Shown here in pieces: positions 5,505 through 6,506 of a stretch of 6,506 bases of DNA. Under the pieces are notes generated by a model, which saw only the letters and a list, made by a program, of their open reading frames with translations, did no database searches and was not told the origin of the DNA. Made by a program: the position numbers and the translations under genes. Every line of letters begins with the position of its first letter. Positions within the stretch are counted from its first letter, which is position 1. Source of the stretch: a bacterium (lineage in GTDB: Bacteria; Patescibacteriota; Gracilibacteria; UBA1369; LOWO2-01-FULL-3); assembly GCA_027622635.1 (NCBI GenBank), contig JAQBYK010000067.1, positions 1-6,506 on the forward strand. The letters run 5' to 3'.

Positions 5505-6506
5505 ATGTCTACATTGGATTCTCCTAGTGAGCTTGGATCGGAAGGAGAGGTTTCGCTTGGTGCTATAAGGTTTCTGGTTAGATCTGCACCACTTTTAATG
5601 CTTATTCTGGCTTTATCTTCCTGTAAGAAGGATCCTGATCCTGCCCTGGTTAATTGTAGGATTGAACTTGCGAGGCTTGAGGGTATTCTTTCCGGTGTGG
5701 AAATTGACCATGAGGTTGGAAAGGTTGATGATTTGGGGGCTTGTCTCACCTCTATGGCAAGAGTTGAAGGAATTATGCGTGGTGCTGCAATGAGAAGTGA
5801 TGATGTAAGGATAAGGCTTCAGGCGATGGGGGTGGAGGCTTCTTTTAACTTGCCAGGTGCCAAGAAATATCCCGGATTGTCCGGTTCGGGTGAGGATAGT
5901 GTTACTCACCGGGTTGAACGTACTACCAAAAAGGTAACAGGCGAGAAAGCGCCTGATCCAATAGGTGAATCTGATAGATTTGTTGACAGGCCGGAAGCCT
6001 ATTTCACTTATTTGACAAAAATGTATGAAATTGAACTTGGGAAAATTAGAGGAAAGATGCAACCGTATCAGTCTAGGCTAGAAGAAGTAGAAGCATTAGA
6101 AGAAGATATTGAGGCAGACAGGTTAAGAAGACTAAAAACTGGGCCAAAAATAAAGGAAGAGCTCCAGGCTGCTAGGGATACCAGCAGTATATTTTATGAG
6201 GGCACTTCAATGCGTGATGACAGTGATGAAAATGTTGAGCGCCTTGAAAGGGAACAAAATACAAACGCTCAATTTCCCGATTTAGACCCGCCAGAAGATG
6301 CTTCAGTTCTCGGAAGAAGAGATAAAATTCCTATAAGTATGTTGAAAAGGTTGTTGAAGTCAAAGCTTGCTCCTTTGAAAAGAAAAGAGGCTTATTATGA
6401 TGATCAATTAAAAAGAAGTCGCTATTGGCTTGCGGAAACTGGGGAAGAGAGAGGGTATGAGGATGACCAGCAAAAGGAGATTGACGATGAAATTAATGAG
6501 GCAATT
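5505..6506 (+). CDS. Unrecognised, highly charged putative lipoprotein, 3' end beyond the window
   Basis: The frame opens at ATG 5505, two codons after an in-frame TAA (5496-5498) region, and stays open for 334 codons to the right edge. I do not recognise the family. Residues 1-20 are acidic and polar, then a basic-flanked hydrophobic stretch (~22-37) runs into LSSC (37-40), a lipobox with candidate acylated Cys40. The long acidic n-region is unusual for a lipoprotein signal. The mature part is rich in Glu, Asp, Lys and Arg. Likely helical or coiled-coil stretches include ~186-226 (LEEVEALEEDIEADRLRR) and ~277-334. Other cysteines are Cys51 and Cys80. No catalytic motif is apparent. No Shine-Dalgarno precedes the ATG. 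Codon pattern and the uninterrupted frame favour this strand over the shorter opposite-strand frames. A surface-attached structural or scaffold role is only a guess. Confidence 0.75.
   Translation, partial: MSTLDSPSELGSEGEVSLGAIRFLVRSAPLLMLILALSSCKKDPDPALVNCRIELARLEGILSGVEIDHEVGKVDDLGACLTSMARVEGIMRGAAMRSDDVRIRLQAMGVEASFNLPGAKKYPGLSGSGEDSVTHRVERTTKKVTGEKAPDPIGESDRFVDRPEAYFTYLTKMYEIELGKIRGKMQPYQSRLEEVEALEEDIEADRLRRLKTGPKIKEELQAARDTSSIFYEGTSMRDDSDENVERLEREQNTNAQFPDLDPPEDASVLGRRDKIPISMLKRLLKSKLAPLKRKEAYYDDQLKRSRYWLAETGEERGYEDDQQKEIDDEINEAI

Noticed and set aside
5501..5749. Minus-strand open frame of 82 codons
   Set aside because: It is opposite the start of the lipoprotein-like gene and has low-complexity Ser/Pro-rich composition without motifs.
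5613..6062. Minus-strand open frame of 149 codons
   Set aside because: It lies wholly opposite the 334-codon plus-strand frame, is rich in His, Ser, Asn and Phe without domains, and fits a shadow of the plus-strand gene.
1..6506. CRISPR array, toxin-antitoxin pair or phage-defence operon
   Set aside because: No regularly spaced repeats, no small overlapping gene pair and no defence-type domain set is seen; the nuclease is a lone small GIY-YIG protein beside a tRNA.

Overview
The window reads as a compact, AT-leaning (roughly 40% G+C by eye) bacterial chromosome segment with genes packed end to end. It holds five complete protein genes or tRNA-linked ORFs, two partial genes at the edges, two intact tRNAs and one truncated tRNA copy. 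TGA is used as a stop by the HtrA-like and YgjP-like genes, so the code is not the TGA=Gly code of Gracilibacteria/Absconditabacteria. The mix of a small GIY-YIG nuclease beside a tRNA, a YgjP-like metallopeptidase, a very GC-rich palindrome in an AT-leaning background, and start codons without Shine-Dalgarno sequences suggests an uncultivated lineage such as Patescibacteria/CPR. That is an inference held at low to moderate confidence; no phylogenetic marker gene is present.

Layout. Positions 2-1342 (+) hold the 3' part of a membrane-anchored HAMP/SpoIIE-type (RsbU-like) serine phosphatase, cut by the left edge. It converges on glyA (serine hydroxymethyltransferase, 1339-2688, -), and the two stop codons share bases. 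glyA is divergent from an HtrA/DegP-like S1C protease (2768-3931, +) across a 79-nt intergenic region with promoter-like sequence. Next is a tRNA-Leu block: a truncated 5' copy of tRNA-Leu interrupted by a perfect 20-nt GC-rich palindrome, an 82-residue GIY-YIG nuclease, and the intact tRNA-Leu(GAG). A heptamer repeat tract leads into a YgjP-like zinc metallopeptidase (4414-5121). tRNA-Val(TAC) follows at 5173-5249. A 255-nt non-coding region holds a GNRA-loop hairpin and two back-to-back perfect palindromes. The window ends in an open frame (5505 to the right edge) for an unrecognised, highly charged protein with a lipobox-like N-terminus.

The genes do not form one recognisable pathway. The phosphatase is signalling, glyA is one-carbon metabolism, HtrA is envelope quality control, and the YgjP-like protein is a putative peptidase. 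The part least explained by ordinary genes is 3935-4365, where a tRNA-Leu 5' segment is duplicated around a nuclease gene, consistent with a small mobile or formerly mobile insertion at a tRNA locus. The second is the palindrome pair at 5385-5409 ahead of the unknown lipoprotein.
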